From positions 1 to 64,000 of the forward strand of contig PWFQ01000073.1 of assembly GCA_003554105.1 (NCBI GenBank): a stretch of 64,000 nt of DNA, written 5' to 3'. This DNA comes from Clostridiaceae bacterium. Its GTDB lineage: Bacteria > Bacillota > Clostridia > Peptostreptococcales > T1SED10-28. The notes beneath the pieces are model-generated. The model worked only from the letters and a program-made list of their open reading frames with translations, had not been told where the DNA came from and ran no database searches. Positions 44,164 to 54,025 of the stretch are shown here, piece after piece; position 1 is the stretch's first letter; every line of letters starts with the position of its first letter. The position numbers and the translations under genes are program-made.

Positions 44164-44243
44164 GACTCAACCGATTGGGATGATCCATGGAACCACTCTT
44201 AGGGTGAAAGCAGATCAGTTTTTAATATGAGGAGGAGATAGAG

Positions 44244-45380
44244 ATGTTTCGGTTTATTACAGCGGGTGAATCCCATGGGCAGGGTGTTCTGGGTGTCGTG
44301 GAAGGATTTCCTGCCAATGTTCCTTTAAGCATCGATGAGATGAATCAGGATATGGCAAGAAGACAGAAAGGCTATGGACGAGGCGAACGAATGAACATAG
44401 AAAAAGATGAAATCCGGTTTCTTTCAGGGGTACGGGGTGGAAAAACCATTGGAAGTCCCATCACTTTATTTATCGAAAATAAGGACTACCTTAATTGGGC
44501 AGCTTATATGGACCCTATACTCGGCATTGAAGGAGAGAAGAAGGTGACAAAGCCCAGACCCGGCCATGCAGATCTCATAGGAGGGATAAAATATGGTTTC
44601 CGTGATCTTCGCAATGTCCTGGAAAGAAGCAGTGCCCGGGAAACAGCATCCAGAGTTGCGGTGGGATCTTTGGCAAAGCAACTGTTGAAGCAATTCAACA
44701 TTCACGGATACAGTCATGTGACGGCGATTGGTTCCGTGGAAGCGGAGCAGGCCATTATTTCCATAGAATTGATTAAAAAAGCAGAAGAATCTCCCATACG
44801 CTGTGCAGATCCCCAAAAAGAGCAGAGGATGATTGAGACCATCGATCTTGCAAAGAAGGATGGAGACTCATTGGGAGGCATCTTTGAGATCCATATGACC
44901 GGAGTGCCTGCAGGTCTTGGCAGTTATGTCCAGTGGGATCGGAAGCTGGACGGATTGCTTGTCCAGGCTTTGATGAGTATTCAAGGGATAAAAGGGGTAG
45001 AAATCGGATACGGAATCGAATTATCAAGAAAAATGGGTTCTGATGCCCATGACGAAATTTTCTACGATAAGAAACGGGGATACTATCGAAAAACAAATCA
45101 TTCCGGGGGGATTGAAGGCGGAATGTCCAATGGGGAGACCATCGTCATACGATGCGCAATGAAACCTATTCCAACCCTGCGAAAACCCTTAAAAAGTGTC
45201 GATATTGAAACAAAGGAAGAGGTTGAAGCCTCTGTGGAACGTAGTGACGTTTGTGCAGTGCCCTCTGCTGCTGTTGTGGGTGAGATGGTTGTAATGACAG
45301 TGATTGCTCAGGAAATGATGAAAAAATTCGGACAAGATTCCTTAGAGGAGATGATGAAGAAATGGCAAGGTTATTCATAG
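44244..45380 (+). CDS. aroC: Chorismate synthase AroC
   Basis: This 378-residue FMN-dependent enzyme makes chorismate from EPSP. Signatures are RFITAGESHGQGVLGVVEGFPA at the N-terminus, RRQKGYGRGERM, and RPGHADLIGGIKYGFRDLRNVLERSSARETASRVA, with SGGIEGGMSNGE later. GAGGAGGAG precedes the ATG. It overlaps aroB by 19 nt. Confidence 0.97.
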   Translation: MFRFITAGESHGQGVLGVVEGFPANVPLSIDEMNQDMARRQKGYGRGERMNIEKDEIRFLSGVRGGKTIGSPITLFIENKDYLNWAAYMDPILGIEGEKKVTKPRPGHADLIGGIKYGFRDLRNVLERSSARETASRVAVGSLAKQLLKQFNIHGYSHVTAIGSVEAEQAIISIELIKKAEESPIRCADPQKEQRMIETIDLAKKDGDSLGGIFEIHMTGVPAGLGSYVQWDRKLDGLLVQALMSIQGIKGVEIGYGIELSRKMGSDAHDEIFYDKKRGYYRKTNHSGGIEGGMSNGETIVIRCAMKPIPTLRKPLKSVDIETKEEVEASVERSDVCAVPSAAVVGEMVVMTVIAQEMMKKFGQDSLEEMMKKWQGYS

Positions 45381-46468
45381 ACCTGGGTGAGAGCCGTTAC
45401 CCGATTTATATTGAAGAAGGCTTGTTTTATCAGATACCGAGGCTGTTATTCGGTGAATATCCGGACCATTTTCTTCAGGACCCCTGGAAGGATACTGCGA
45501 AGAAGGACGTTGTGGTGATTACTGATGATAATGTCAGTCGGATCTATCAACAGGAAATCGATCAACTTCTAAAAACACTAAATGGAATAAAAATTACGAT
45601 TCCTCCTACTGAAAAGAGCAAATCCTTGTCGATGGTGGAGAAAGTGGCGGAAACCATGGTGAAGGAAGGGGTTGACCGAAAAGGAATCATTCTTGCAATC
45701 GGCGGAGGTGTCGTAGGTGATCTTGCAGGATTTCTCGCATCGGTTTATATGAGAGGTTTGCCATATTTTCAAATTCCGACCACTCTTTTGTCCCAGGTGG
45801 ACAGCAGTGTGGGAGGGAAAACCGGTGTGAATCTTACCATGGGGAAAAACTTGATCGGAGCCTTCTATCAGCCTAAGGCAGTTTTTATCGATCCTGCATT
45901 TTTAAGGACACTGGAAAAAAAAGAAATCACCAGTGGGTTAGCTGAAATATTGAAGACCGCAATTATTTGGGACGAAGAGTTTTATTTTGAAGTAAAGGAA
46001 ACCATTGACAAAGCCTATGGACTGGACGCAGCAGTGTTGGAAAGCATGTTGAAGCGAAGCTGTGAAATCAAAGGGGAGATCGTGTCTCTTGACGAAAAGG
46101 AAAAAGGGCTTCGGAAGATTTTAAACTTCGGTCATACCGTCGGTCATGCGATTGAAAAGCTTGATCGCTATGAAGGGCTGACCCATGGTGAGGCTGTGGC
46201 GGTGGGAATGTTGGAAGAAGTGAAAATCGGTAAAAAACTGGGAGTCACTCCGCAGAAAGTGGAAGATGAAATTCTTGCGGGATTGGATAAAATCTTACCC
46301 CATATCGACTATCAGAGACAGGAGAATCCCACCGGAATTATACAGGCAATGCTGAATGATAAAAAGAACCAGGGAGACAAAATTTCCTTTATTCTGCCAT
46401 CGGAGATTGGGAAAGTTGAAGAGGTTTACATTGACGGAATTAAGTTCAGAGATCTATGGAATGCATAA
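45362..46468 (+). CDS. aroB: 3-dehydroquinate synthase AroB
   Basis: The 368-residue NAD-dependent zinc enzyme carries out the second step of the shikimate route. NAD-site GGGVVGDLAGFLASVYMRGL, the substrate loop QVDSSVGGKTGVN and the metal-binding HTVGHAIE are intact. It pairs first-half and last shikimate enzymes in one two-gene unit; the other aro genes are outside the window. A terminator follows. Confidence 0.97.
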   Translation: MARLFIDLGESRYPIYIEEGLFYQIPRLLFGEYPDHFLQDPWKDTAKKDVVVITDDNVSRIYQQEIDQLLKTLNGIKITIPPTEKSKSLSMVEKVAETMVKEGVDRKGIILAIGGGVVGDLAGFLASVYMRGLPYFQIPTTLLSQVDSSVGGKTGVNLTMGKNLIGAFYQPKAVFIDPAFLRTLEKKEITSGLAEILKTAIIWDEEFYFEVKETIDKAYGLDAAVLESMLKRSCEIKGEIVSLDEKEKGLRKILNFGHTVGHAIEKLDRYEGLTHGEAVAVGMLEEVKIGKKLGVTPQKVEDEILAGLDKILPHIDYQRQENPTGIIQAMLNDKKNQGDKISFILPSEIGKVEEVYIDGIKFRDLWNA

Positions 46469-46474
46469 CCGCAA

Positions 46475-46510
46475 AAGTGCCTTGAAGAAATCATCAAGGC
46501 ACTTAGTTTT
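46475..46510. terminator. Bidirectional terminator between aroB and M28 peptidase
   Basis: AAGTGCCTTGA (46475-46485) pairs with TCAAGGCACTT (46494-46504). Downstream TTTTGTTT on the plus strand and CTTTTGC on the minus strand serve the two converging genes. Confidence 0.82.
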
Positions 46511-46512
46511 GT

Positions 46513-47931
46513 TTATTCCAATCTCTCTATCGTAGACAGAACAAGATTTCCTATAAGTTCCAATCGGTCCGCGTCAATAATTTCAATGGTGTCATAGGGG
46601 TTGTGATAGTAATTGTCAAAAATCTCCACTGAGTAATCTAAAAGAAGAATGACATCGGATCCCTTAAGTGAAAAAGGAATGTGATCACTTGCGCCTGAGT
46701 TTCGTTTGAACTCATACTCTATGTTCGCCTCATTTGCCAAATCCTGAAGTATTTCAGGCAAAGTTTCGTCGGAGACCTGATCACTGCCATCAATGAGCAG
46801 GTAATCAATCATTGAAGACCCAACCATATCCAAATTAATCACCCAAAGGTCCTCCGGTTCATGATCCATGTGATCTGCATAGTAAAAGGAGCCTCTTAAG
46901 CCGTCTTCCTCACCGTTAAAAGCAATAAACTCAATATGAAAAGGCAGCTGCGTATCGTTTTCCGCGATGACCCTAGCAATCTCCATCATCGTTGCAGTTC
47001 CCGATGCATTGTCCAAGGCTCCATAATTGATGCTTCCTGTGGAGTCCACACCAATATGATCAAAATGAGCAGTAATTAGTAGGGTTTTGTCAGTTTTTTG
47101 CCTGCTGGGGTAACGGCCGATAACATTGGCCACTTCTTTATCGCGGTGCATAATACCGCCCTTCGCATAAAGAAAGTAGTCTCCATCACTAAAGGATTCA
47201 ATGACTTCATAGGCATCCTTTGTTATGTACATGAGACCGGGAGTTTCCTCATCCACAGCCCGGGGATTAAGATAGCTGATTCGAGGCTTCAGGTATATTC
47301 GAAATAGATCTCCGCTAAATCGGCTGACGGGATCAGAAACGGTGATCATCAGATCACTAATCTTCGAACGGTGTCGTTCCAGTAATTGAGCTTCGTTATT
47401 TAAAACAGGGTTAATGATCAAAGAATGGGAGTCTTCAAAAAAGCTTTCTTTCTGAAGAGATTCCCGATCGGCGATAACAATGGGAGCTTCAATTTCGAAT
47501 GAATGATTCATAAACGTCGTCTGATCAAATCGTGGATTCGTTGAGGGCAATGCAACCCGTGAAAGGATAAAATCCTTTCTGTTTTCAAAATCATGCTTGG
47601 TATTCCCTTGTGAATCCCGAATTTCCAAAGTGGCGGGAGTGATAAACTCCAGCTCGAATTGCTCATACCATTGATAATAGCTGTCATCGTCTCCTCCCGG
47701 TTCAAGTCCGAGCTCCGAGAAATACTCTTTAATATACTCCATTGCCTTTTCATTTCCTGTTGTTCCTGCACGTCTTCCTTCAAACTCTTCAGAGGAAAGA
47801 TGATCAATGATCTCGTATGTGCCCTCTCCACTAAAAGTGGCAGGCTCCATACCGGATTGATCATTATACTGGCAACCGGTGAAGGGAAGGATGAAAAGCA
47901 TAAGAAGTGCTAATACAGTAAGTCGTTTCAT
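46513..47931 (-). CDS. M28 family peptidase lipoprotein
   Basis: The 472-residue exported zinc aminopeptidase starts MKRLTVLALLMLFILPFTGC, a lipobox Cys at residue 20, so it is anchored outside the membrane. The M28 metal and catalytic residues are visible: TAHFDHIGVD (His, Asp), LDNASG (bridging Asp), FNGEEDGLRGS (Glu pair), NLDMVGSS (Asp) and a final His in YYHNPYDT. The ATG at 47931 has AAGGAGGATTAT before it; the earlier in-frame ATG at 47952 would extend the N-terminus beyond a good signal. It feeds peptides or amino acids to the cell. Confidence 0.9.
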   Translation of the reverse strand: MKRLTVLALLMLFILPFTGCQYNDQSGMEPATFSGEGTYEIIDHLSSEEFEGRRAGTTGNEKAMEYIKEYFSELGLEPGGDDDSYYQWYEQFELEFITPATLEIRDSQGNTKHDFENRKDFILSRVALPSTNPRFDQTTFMNHSFEIEAPIVIADRESLQKESFFEDSHSLIINPVLNNEAQLLERHRSKISDLMITVSDPVSRFSGDLFRIYLKPRISYLNPRAVDEETPGLMYITKDAYEVIESFSDGDYFLYAKGGIMHRDKEVANVIGRYPSRQKTDKTLLITAHFDHIGVDSTGSINYGALDNASGTATMMEIARVIAENDTQLPFHIEFIAFNGEEDGLRGSFYYADHMDHEPEDLWVINLDMVGSSMIDYLLIDGSDQVSDETLPEILQDLANEANIEYEFKRNSGASDHIPFSLKGSDVILLLDYSVEIFDNYYHNPYDTIEIIDADRLELIGNLVLSTIERLE

Positions 47932-48115
47932 AATAATCCTCCTTTTAATCATAGTGTTATTTTAGCATATTTCCTGGTATACTTCTTAAACTACGAAATT
48001 TTTTTCACAATCGTTCACAATTTATTAACAAAAATATGTTATACTCATAGGGGATGCGACGAGGCACGAAAAAAATTTCGTTGTAAATATTATAATAGCA
48101 AAAGGTGTGTTGGTG

Positions 48116-49222
48116 ATGATAAGTAAAATTGTACGTTGGATTTTAACAATTTCCGGAGGGTTATTCTTCGGCGGAATATATATCTATTTAAACAGTTTTT
48201 TATTTTGGTTTGATCAAATGGAGTTTGCCTTTCTGCTCGTTCTTTTTGGAGTTGTCTTTCTAAGTGGGTTGATCACATATTTCAGTGCCCCTCCTATTTG
48301 TCGCAGCGGACGGGAGTTGATTGCCAGGATTGAAAACGAATTTTCGAAAATCCCTACCAGGGATTTGATTTTTGGTGGCATCGGTCTTCTTCTCGGTCTG
48401 ATGCTTGCCTACTTTGCCAGTCAGCTACTGATGAATCTTCCGATTCCCATCCTGGGAACAATTCTTTCGGTAATCGTAACGTTATTTTTAGGGTACCTGG
48501 GAGCCCGAATCGGTCGAAGTCGTGGTGAAGCCATGGGCAGCTTTCAGTTACCAATCAATAAAGGAGATGCAAAACGGAAACCTGCAGAATCATCAATCAG
48601 CCCAATGAAAGAAAGGTCTATGCCGAAGGTATTGGATACCAGTGTGATTATCGACGGACGCATTGTGGATATCTGTAAGACTCAGTTTTTGGAAGGCCCT
48701 CTCATTGTTCCGGACTTTGTATTGGAAGAACTCAATAAGGTGGCAAACTCCGATGATCCTCTCAAGGCCAATCGTGGAAAACGGGGACTTGATGTGCTAA
48801 AGAAGTTGAAAGAATTTGACTTCATGAATGTGGAATTGTTGGATCATCAATTTACCAATGAATACGAAAAGGATTTGGAAGTGGACGTGAAACTTTTAAA
48901 AGTAGCTCTTCAGCTCAACGGAAAGGTCATTACCAACGACTATAACCTGAATAAGGTTGCAGAGGTTCAAGGAGTGGATGTGCTGAACATTAACGACCTG
49001 GCCAATGCTGTAAAAGTTGTTGTCATTCCCGGAGAAGATCTTCATGTGAAAGTCATTAAAGCCGGTAAGGAAAAACGGCAAGGACTTGCCTATCTGGAAG
49101 ACGGAACCATGATCGTTGTCGAGGATGGACAAAGCCTAATCGGAAAGAGCATAGAGACTACCGTTACAAGTGTTTTGCAAACTTCTGCTGGAAAAATGAT
49201 CTTTGCAAAACCCAAAGAATAG
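48116..49222 (+). CDS. Membrane-anchored PIN-TRAM protein (YacL-like)
   Basis: The 368-residue protein has four N-terminal hydrophobic segments (within about 10-135), a PIN nuclease domain starting VLDTSVIIDGRIVDIC with PDFVLEELNKVANS and TNDYNLNKVAEVQGV, and a C-terminal TRAM nucleic-acid-binding domain, the YacL layout. The PIN acidic residues (D, E, D) are retained. GTG codons at 48107 and 48113 precede ATG 48116; AAAGG at 48101-48105 suits the ATG or the second GTG. The substrate RNA is unknown. Confidence 0.87.
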   Translation: MISKIVRWILTISGGLFFGGIYIYLNSFLFWFDQMEFAFLLVLFGVVFLSGLITYFSAPPICRSGRELIARIENEFSKIPTRDLIFGGIGLLLGLMLAYFASQLLMNLPIPILGTILSVIVTLFLGYLGARIGRSRGEAMGSFQLPINKGDAKRKPAESSISPMKERSMPKVLDTSVIIDGRIVDICKTQFLEGPLIVPDFVLEELNKVANSDDPLKANRGKRGLDVLKKLKEFDFMNVELLDHQFTNEYEKDLEVDVKLLKVALQLNGKVITNDYNLNKVAEVQGVDVLNINDLANAVKVVVIPGEDLHVKVIKAGKEKRQGLAYLEDGTMIVVEDGQSLIGKSIETTVTSVLQTSAGKMIFAKPKE

Positions 49223-49270
49223 ATTTCAGTGTCTGTGTGTTAGTTACGGAAAAGGAGGTCATTCATTCCT

Positions 49271-50530
49271 ATGTTTAAACGGAAAAAGCCCGGTCATATC
49301 GGAATGCTCCTGATTATGTCCACTGCATACATTGCTGTGGGCATCAACACCCAGGGTTTTAAGGCGATGCTTCCTGTGGTGAGTCAGGACTTTCATATTT
49401 CTTCAACGGAAGCTGGCCTCTATGCCACTTTTTTCTTTTTAAGTGCAACGATCCTTGCCATCGGTACAGGGCGGCTGGTTGATAAGATCGGTCCTAAAAA
49501 AGGACTTGTGGGAGGCACTTTGGTGATAGCTGTACTGATGTTTTTACATGCCGCTGCACCTTATTTTGGTGTGCTGTTATTTCTTGCTTTTATTACTGGA
49601 ATGGGATTCAGTATTATCACTCCTTCCATCAACAAAGGTGTGATCATGATGGTTCGCCCTTCAGATAGAGCGGTATCCATCGGAATCGCCCAAGCAGGAG
49701 GGGGTCTGGGTGGAATCATGGGAGCCAGTTTAATGCCTTTTTTAGCAGAGAATTTTGGGTGGAGAACTGCCCTGGTTATTTCCGCTTTTGTCGCTTTAAT
49801 TATGGTACTCGTACTTAGCAAGTTTTATAAACAGGGTTCAATGGATGCAGTTGAAGGAAAACATGAGTCACCGTATAATGAAGAAGGCGAAAAAAAGTCC
49901 TCCTTCCGGGAGGACTTTAAAGGGCTGTTGAAAAATCATCTTCTTATTTATGTTTGTATTCTGGCCATGGCCTTTGGTTTTTCCATGGGAAACATAGGCA
50001 TACATTTCTCTTTGTTTCTCACAAGAGACATGGGTTTTACGCCCACCCTTGCGGGATTTGCTCTCAGTACCATTATGATCGGAGGGATTATCGGTCAGCC
50101 GAGCATGGGGAAAATTAATGACCGTTTTATGAAAGGCAACCGAAGGATTGGACTCTTCATTCTGGGTTTTATGACGGCGATCATGTTTGGAGTTCTTGCC
50201 CTTATTGTCTATCCCGGTCTTGTGGGAGTGGCAGGGATTTTCATCACTTCTTTTATCCTCGGGTTGTTTGCACTATCGGTGCCCGGTCTTGTTTTCGCTA
50301 CAATCGGTGATGTCGTAGAGGATCGTTTATTAGGAACAGCCACAGGAATGGCACTGGTGTTTATCCGTTTGGGTGTTGTTACAGGCCCTCCTTTAATGGG
50401 ATGGATTGCTGATTTCTCCGGGAGTTATCAATGGAGCTGGGGGCTATTGTCTACAAGTGTAATGGCAGCAACCCTGTTTTTCTGGATTGCTACCATGCCA
50501 CATAAAGAACGTCTTTATGCTCAGCCCTGA
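49271..50530 (+). CDS. Major facilitator superfamily transporter
   Basis: The 419-residue permease has 12 hydrophobic helices in two halves. The MFS loop-2/3 signature is GTGRLVDKIGPKKGLVGG. The second half repeats with GQPSMGKINDRFMKGNRRIG. There is a central charged loop around residues 190-215. Substrate cannot be inferred; NarK/OxlT-like or drug exporters are possible. AAAAGGAGG precedes the ATG. Confidence 0.88.
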   Translation: MFKRKKPGHIGMLLIMSTAYIAVGINTQGFKAMLPVVSQDFHISSTEAGLYATFFFLSATILAIGTGRLVDKIGPKKGLVGGTLVIAVLMFLHAAAPYFGVLLFLAFITGMGFSIITPSINKGVIMMVRPSDRAVSIGIAQAGGGLGGIMGASLMPFLAENFGWRTALVISAFVALIMVLVLSKFYKQGSMDAVEGKHESPYNEEGEKKSSFREDFKGLLKNHLLIYVCILAMAFGFSMGNIGIHFSLFLTRDMGFTPTLAGFALSTIMIGGIIGQPSMGKINDRFMKGNRRIGLFILGFMTAIMFGVLALIVYPGLVGVAGIFITSFILGLFALSVPGLVFATIGDVVEDRLLGTATGMALVFIRLGVVTGPPLMGWIADFSGSYQWSWGLLSTSVMAATLFFWIATMPHKERLYAQP

Positions 50531-50533
50531 TCC

Positions 50534-51562
50534 TTAGAAGAACTTTGACGGGGGTCTTGTATCCTTCTCTTCAATCTTTGCATACCGACCGATGTCAATT
50601 GGGCTGACGGGATAGGTGGTCTCCCAGGGCCATCCGCCAAATTGGGTTTCCTGGTAGTCATCGTAGGCTTGCTGTATTTCCTCCATGGTATTCATAACGA
50701 AAGGACCATAGCTTACAACAGGCTCATTAATCGGCTCGCCCTCCAACACAAGGAGGCGGGCTTTTTTATTTCCGTTAAGCAATGTGATTTCTTCGTCACC
50801 TGAAAGTTTGAAGCTTTTTTTGCCATTAAAATCATTGCCATCGAGGATGAAATCCTCTCCTTCAAAATAATATAGGCGTCGATTTAAAGTATTTGAGACC
50901 TTTGGCAGAGTGAAACTTGCTTTAGGTTCCAAGTTACTGATGTAAATCCCTACATGATTTTCCGGGTTGTTTGCCCATGAATCAGGAGTAGGCTTCGGTC
51001 CACGGGTATTTTTATAGGATCCGGAAATGATCCTGGTTTTTGTCACTTTCCCATGATCGTTTTTACTGATCAGTTCAGGAATTTCTTCTTCCCAAAGCAT
51101 TTTGTAATTGGGCTCCACAAATTTACTTCTTTTCGGCAGATTCAGCCATACTTGAAAGAGCTCAAGGGTGTTCTCCTTATCCTCATGAACAAGAGGAAAC
51201 ATCTCTGAGTGTTGCATACCTTTTCCTGCAGTCATCCACTGAACATCTCCCATGCCGTATCGACCGGATTGACCGGCTGAATCTCCATGATCCACATAGC
51301 CTTGGAGGACGATGGTTACAGTTTCAAATCCACGATGGGGATGTGCCGGAAAACCCGGGACTTCCTTGCCATAATACATACGCCAGTCTTTGGATAAATC
51401 GAAATCCTCCTTTGGCTGGGGATCAGGAAGTAATTCCTTGGGCACCCCCTGGTTTTCGTTTCCCCGGGGATAATAGTCCAGATGATGCATACGGACCAGG
51501 AAGGGGTCCCCCACCTCTTCCTGAAATCGAAAATCATTCACCTCTAAAATCGTTTTTCCCAT
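50534..51562 (-). CDS. Pirin family protein
   Basis: The 342-residue bicupin has the pirin motif FPAHPHRGFETVTIVLQG with three metal His/Glu ligands and later AGKGMQHSE. The C-terminal cupin (VSYGPFVMN, PWETTYPVSPI) completes the domain pair. Some pirins oxidise quercetin or bind regulators; the bacterial role is often unknown. AAAGGAGGATCAC precedes its start. It diverges from the sigma-54 activator. Confidence 0.9.
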   Translation of the reverse strand: MGKTILEVNDFRFQEEVGDPFLVRMHHLDYYPRGNENQGVPKELLPDPQPKEDFDLSKDWRMYYGKEVPGFPAHPHRGFETVTIVLQGYVDHGDSAGQSGRYGMGDVQWMTAGKGMQHSEMFPLVHEDKENTLELFQVWLNLPKRSKFVEPNYKMLWEEEIPELISKNDHGKVTKTRIISGSYKNTRGPKPTPDSWANNPENHVGIYISNLEPKASFTLPKVSNTLNRRLYYFEGEDFILDGNDFNGKKSFKLSGDEEITLLNGNKKARLLVLEGEPINEPVVSYGPFVMNTMEEIQQAYDDYQETQFGGWPWETTYPVSPIDIGRYAKIEEKDTRPPSKFF

Positions 51563-51746
51563 AGTGATCCTCCTTTGATCCGGTTAATAATTAATCATAT
51601 TCTCTTACATACATACCTTTTTCAAAGATGTTTAAACGAAAATTCTGAGAATGTCGAATCTTTCTTTCAATAGAGGGAAGTGGTATAATGACAGAAAACT
51701 TGTCAAACTAAAAACTCCCTGCAAATCCTAAAGGTGGTGAAGGAAA

Positions 51747-53120
51747 TTGGCTCAGCGGAAGGTTCCCTCAGTGGAAGCATTGGAAAAGCTTTCAGAAAGT
51801 ATGGATCTTATGGAAGATCTTATTGATAATGCATATTACGGAATGGTTCTTGTGGACAAAGACGGAAAAATCATCAAATGGAATTATGAAAAGCTTTTTG
51901 GATTAAAAGAATCTCAAGTCGTTGGACGTCCGGTGAATGAAATTATTGAGAATACAAGGCTTCATATTGTTGCGAAATCAGGTAAAAAAGAGCTCTTTGA
52001 ACTCCAGGAGATTAATGGCAAACATGTGATTACCTCCAGAGTTCCTATCATAAAGGATGGTCAAGTGATTGGAGCTGTAGGAACAGTATTATTTCGTGAT
52101 ACCGAAGAATTGCAGCGACTAGCATCACAAGTACAGGAGCTCGAAAAGAAAGTGACCTCCTTCAGCATCTTTACCTTCGATGAGATTATCGGAGTCTCAG
52201 AGGAAATGAAAACTTTGAAGAAAGTTGCTAAGCGGATAGCCAATACAAAGTCAACGGTATTGATACAAGGTGAGAGCGGCACTGGGAAAGAGCTGTTTGC
52301 TCAGGCAATCCATCATGAGTCCGGAGAAAGAGGGAACTTTGTGCCGATCAATTGCGGAGCAATTCCTAAAGATCTTTTGGAATCCGAGCTTTTTGGTTAT
52401 GAAACCGGAGCTTTTACTGGAGCAAAAAAAGGAGGAAAGGAAGGAAAACTGGCTCTTGCAAAGAAAGGAACACTGTTTCTTGATGAAGTTGGATCAATGC
52501 CTTTGGAGCTTCAATCGAAATTACTGCGGGTCCTGGAGAGTAGAGAGTATGAGCGTTTAGGAGGAACCGGAAGACTCCGTTTTCAGGGACGGATTATTTC
52601 CGCATCCAATGAATCTCTGGAACGTGCTGTGGACCGGGGACGATTTCGGCGGGATCTGTATTATCGCTTGAATGTTGTGCGGATTGAGATTCCACCTCTT
52701 CGGGAACGCAAAATGGACATTTTGCCCTTAGCTGAAGAGCTTCTAAAGAAACTCTCTCCTTCTTTTGGAGAAAAAAAGGCGTGTCTTTCAGTTGGCATGA
52801 TTCATGCCTTGAAAAAATACGATTGGCCGGGAAACGTAAGAGAGCTTCGGAATGTTTTGGAGAGGGCGATGATTTTTTCTGAAACCGAAGAGTTAACCGA
52901 AGAACTTCTTCCAGGGACGATGAATTTCAGTGTAAGGGAAGTTGCTGAAAATGAGCAACAGCCAAAATTCTTAAAGGATCGTTTGAAAATCATGGAAAAA
53001 GAATTGATTCTTGAGGCAATTGAAAAATGCGGAGGAAACAAGTCATTGGCAGCAAAGAAACTGGGAATTCATCGAACCCTTCTATATCGAAAGCTGAAGG
53101 AAAGACAGCATCAGCTTTAA
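51747..53120 (+). CDS. Sigma-54-dependent transcriptional activator (PAS-AAA-Fis)
   Basis: The 457-residue regulator has a PAS sensor (about 20-125: NAYYGMVLVDKDGKIIKWN). The AAA+ sigma-54 activator domain follows, with Walker A GESGTGKE, the GAFTGA loop that contacts sigma-54, Walker B GTLFLDEVGSM and the arginine-finger region. A C-terminal Fis-type helix-turn-helix (NKSLAAKKLGIHRTLLYRKL) completes it. It starts at TTG 51747 after GGTGGTGAAGGA. A matching sigma-54 promoter lies 182 nt downstream, before a CoA-transferase. The effector sensed by PAS is unknown. Confidence 0.92.
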   Translation: MAQRKVPSVEALEKLSESMDLMEDLIDNAYYGMVLVDKDGKIIKWNYEKLFGLKESQVVGRPVNEIIENTRLHIVAKSGKKELFELQEINGKHVITSRVPIIKDGQVIGAVGTVLFRDTEELQRLASQVQELEKKVTSFSIFTFDEIIGVSEEMKTLKKVAKRIANTKSTVLIQGESGTGKELFAQAIHHESGERGNFVPINCGAIPKDLLESELFGYETGAFTGAKKGGKEGKLALAKKGTLFLDEVGSMPLELQSKLLRVLESREYERLGGTGRLRFQGRIISASNESLERAVDRGRFRRDLYYRLNVVRIEIPPLRERKMDILPLAEELLKKLSPSFGEKKACLSVGMIHALKKYDWPGNVRELRNVLERAMIFSETEELTEELLPGTMNFSVREVAENEQQPKFLKDRLKIMEKELILEAIEKCGGNKSLAAKKLGIHRTLLYRKLKERQHQL

Positions 53121-53302
53121 GAAAAATGTATTAATATATCTACACTATTGAATATGGTGAATATAAAATGATACACTTGAGTAAAGGTCAATGGAAGGAA
53201 GTGAGTTCATAATAAAAGAAGTGATGATGAACTATTTCATTGACTGTTGTAAAATCAGCAGGAGAAACTCCTTTTAATTGAGAATGTTTTTGAATGCATT
53301 TC

Positions 53303-53318
53303 TGGCATAATCCTTGCT
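53303..53318 (+). promoter_or_regulatory. Sigma-54 promoter of the CoA-transferase operon
   Basis: TGGCAT-AATCC-TTGCT keeps the -24 GG and -12 GC at exact sigma-54 spacing. It lies 45 nt before the first CoA-transferase gene, which the adjacent enhancer-binding activator should control. A GTTCAT/ATGAAC inverted repeat at 53205-53232 could be part of its binding site (weak). Confidence 0.85.
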
Positions 53319-53362
53319 GTATGATTATAAGGAACAAATAGTTAAATCAAAGGAGGTATACG

Positions 53363-54025
53363 ATGAAAAAGGTGATTACATTAGAAGAAGCGGCAAATCT
53401 TGTGAAAGACGGAATGAGTATAATGGTAGGAGGGTTTATGGGATGTGGTTCACCCCATAGCATCATTCGTACTCTGGAGGAAAAGAAAACAAGAAATCTC
53501 ACAATTATTTGCAATGATACGTCCAGAGTGGATTATGGGATCGGGAAGCTGGTAGCGGCAAAACAGGTTTCAAAGGTGATTACTTCCCATATCGGAACCA
53601 ATCGGGAAACAGGAAGACAAATGAACGAGGAAGGATTGGAAGTGGAACTGGTTCCACAGGGTACCCTTGCAGAAAGAATTCGTTGTGCAGGCGCAGGTCT
53701 TGGAGGGTTTCTTACTCCTACAGGAGTCGGGACAGTTGTGGAAGAGGGGAAGGAGAAAATGACCATCAACGGACAGGATTTCCTTCTTGAATTGCCACTA
53801 TCTGCAGATGTTGCTCTTCTTTCGGGAGCTAAGGTTGACACTAAGGGCAATGTGTACTATGAAAAGGCAACGAGAAACTTCAATCCTGTAATGGCCATGG
53901 CTGCCAAGACAGTCATTGTGGAAGCAAGGGAAATCGTAGAACCTGGGGAGATTGATCCGAATCACGTTGTGACACCGGCAATCTTTGTTGACTATATTGT
54001 AAAGGGGGAAAATTTCCATGAATAA
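53363..54025 (+). CDS. atoD: CoA-transferase subunit A (acetoacetate/butyrate type)
   Basis: The 220-residue alpha subunit of a family I 3-oxoacid CoA-transferase shows the GGFMGCGSPHSIIRTL signature and GGFLTPTGVGTVVEEGKE. It exchanges CoA between acyl-CoA and acetate or acetoacetate, together with the next gene's product. AAAGGAGG precedes the ATG. Substrate preference (acetate, butyrate, acetoacetate) cannot be separated by sequence alone. It is under sigma-54 control. Confidence 0.9.
   Translation: MKKVITLEEAANLVKDGMSIMVGGFMGCGSPHSIIRTLEEKKTRNLTIICNDTSRVDYGIGKLVAAKQVSKVITSHIGTNRETGRQMNEEGLEVELVPQGTLAERIRCAGAGLGGFLTPTGVGTVVEEGKEKMTINGQDFLLELPLSADVALLSGAKVDTKGNVYYEKATRNFNPVMAMAAKTVIVEAREIVEPGEIDPNHVVTPAIFVDYIVKGENFHE

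Noticed and set aside
44161..44200. LipA UGA stop as a selenocysteine codon
   Set aside because: LipA is already full length and the codons after it reach a stop soon with no Cys or family homology.
48014..48045. TTCACA and TATACT as promoter of the PIN-TRAM gene
   Set aside because: The spacer is 20 nt, too long for a confident sigma-A promoter.
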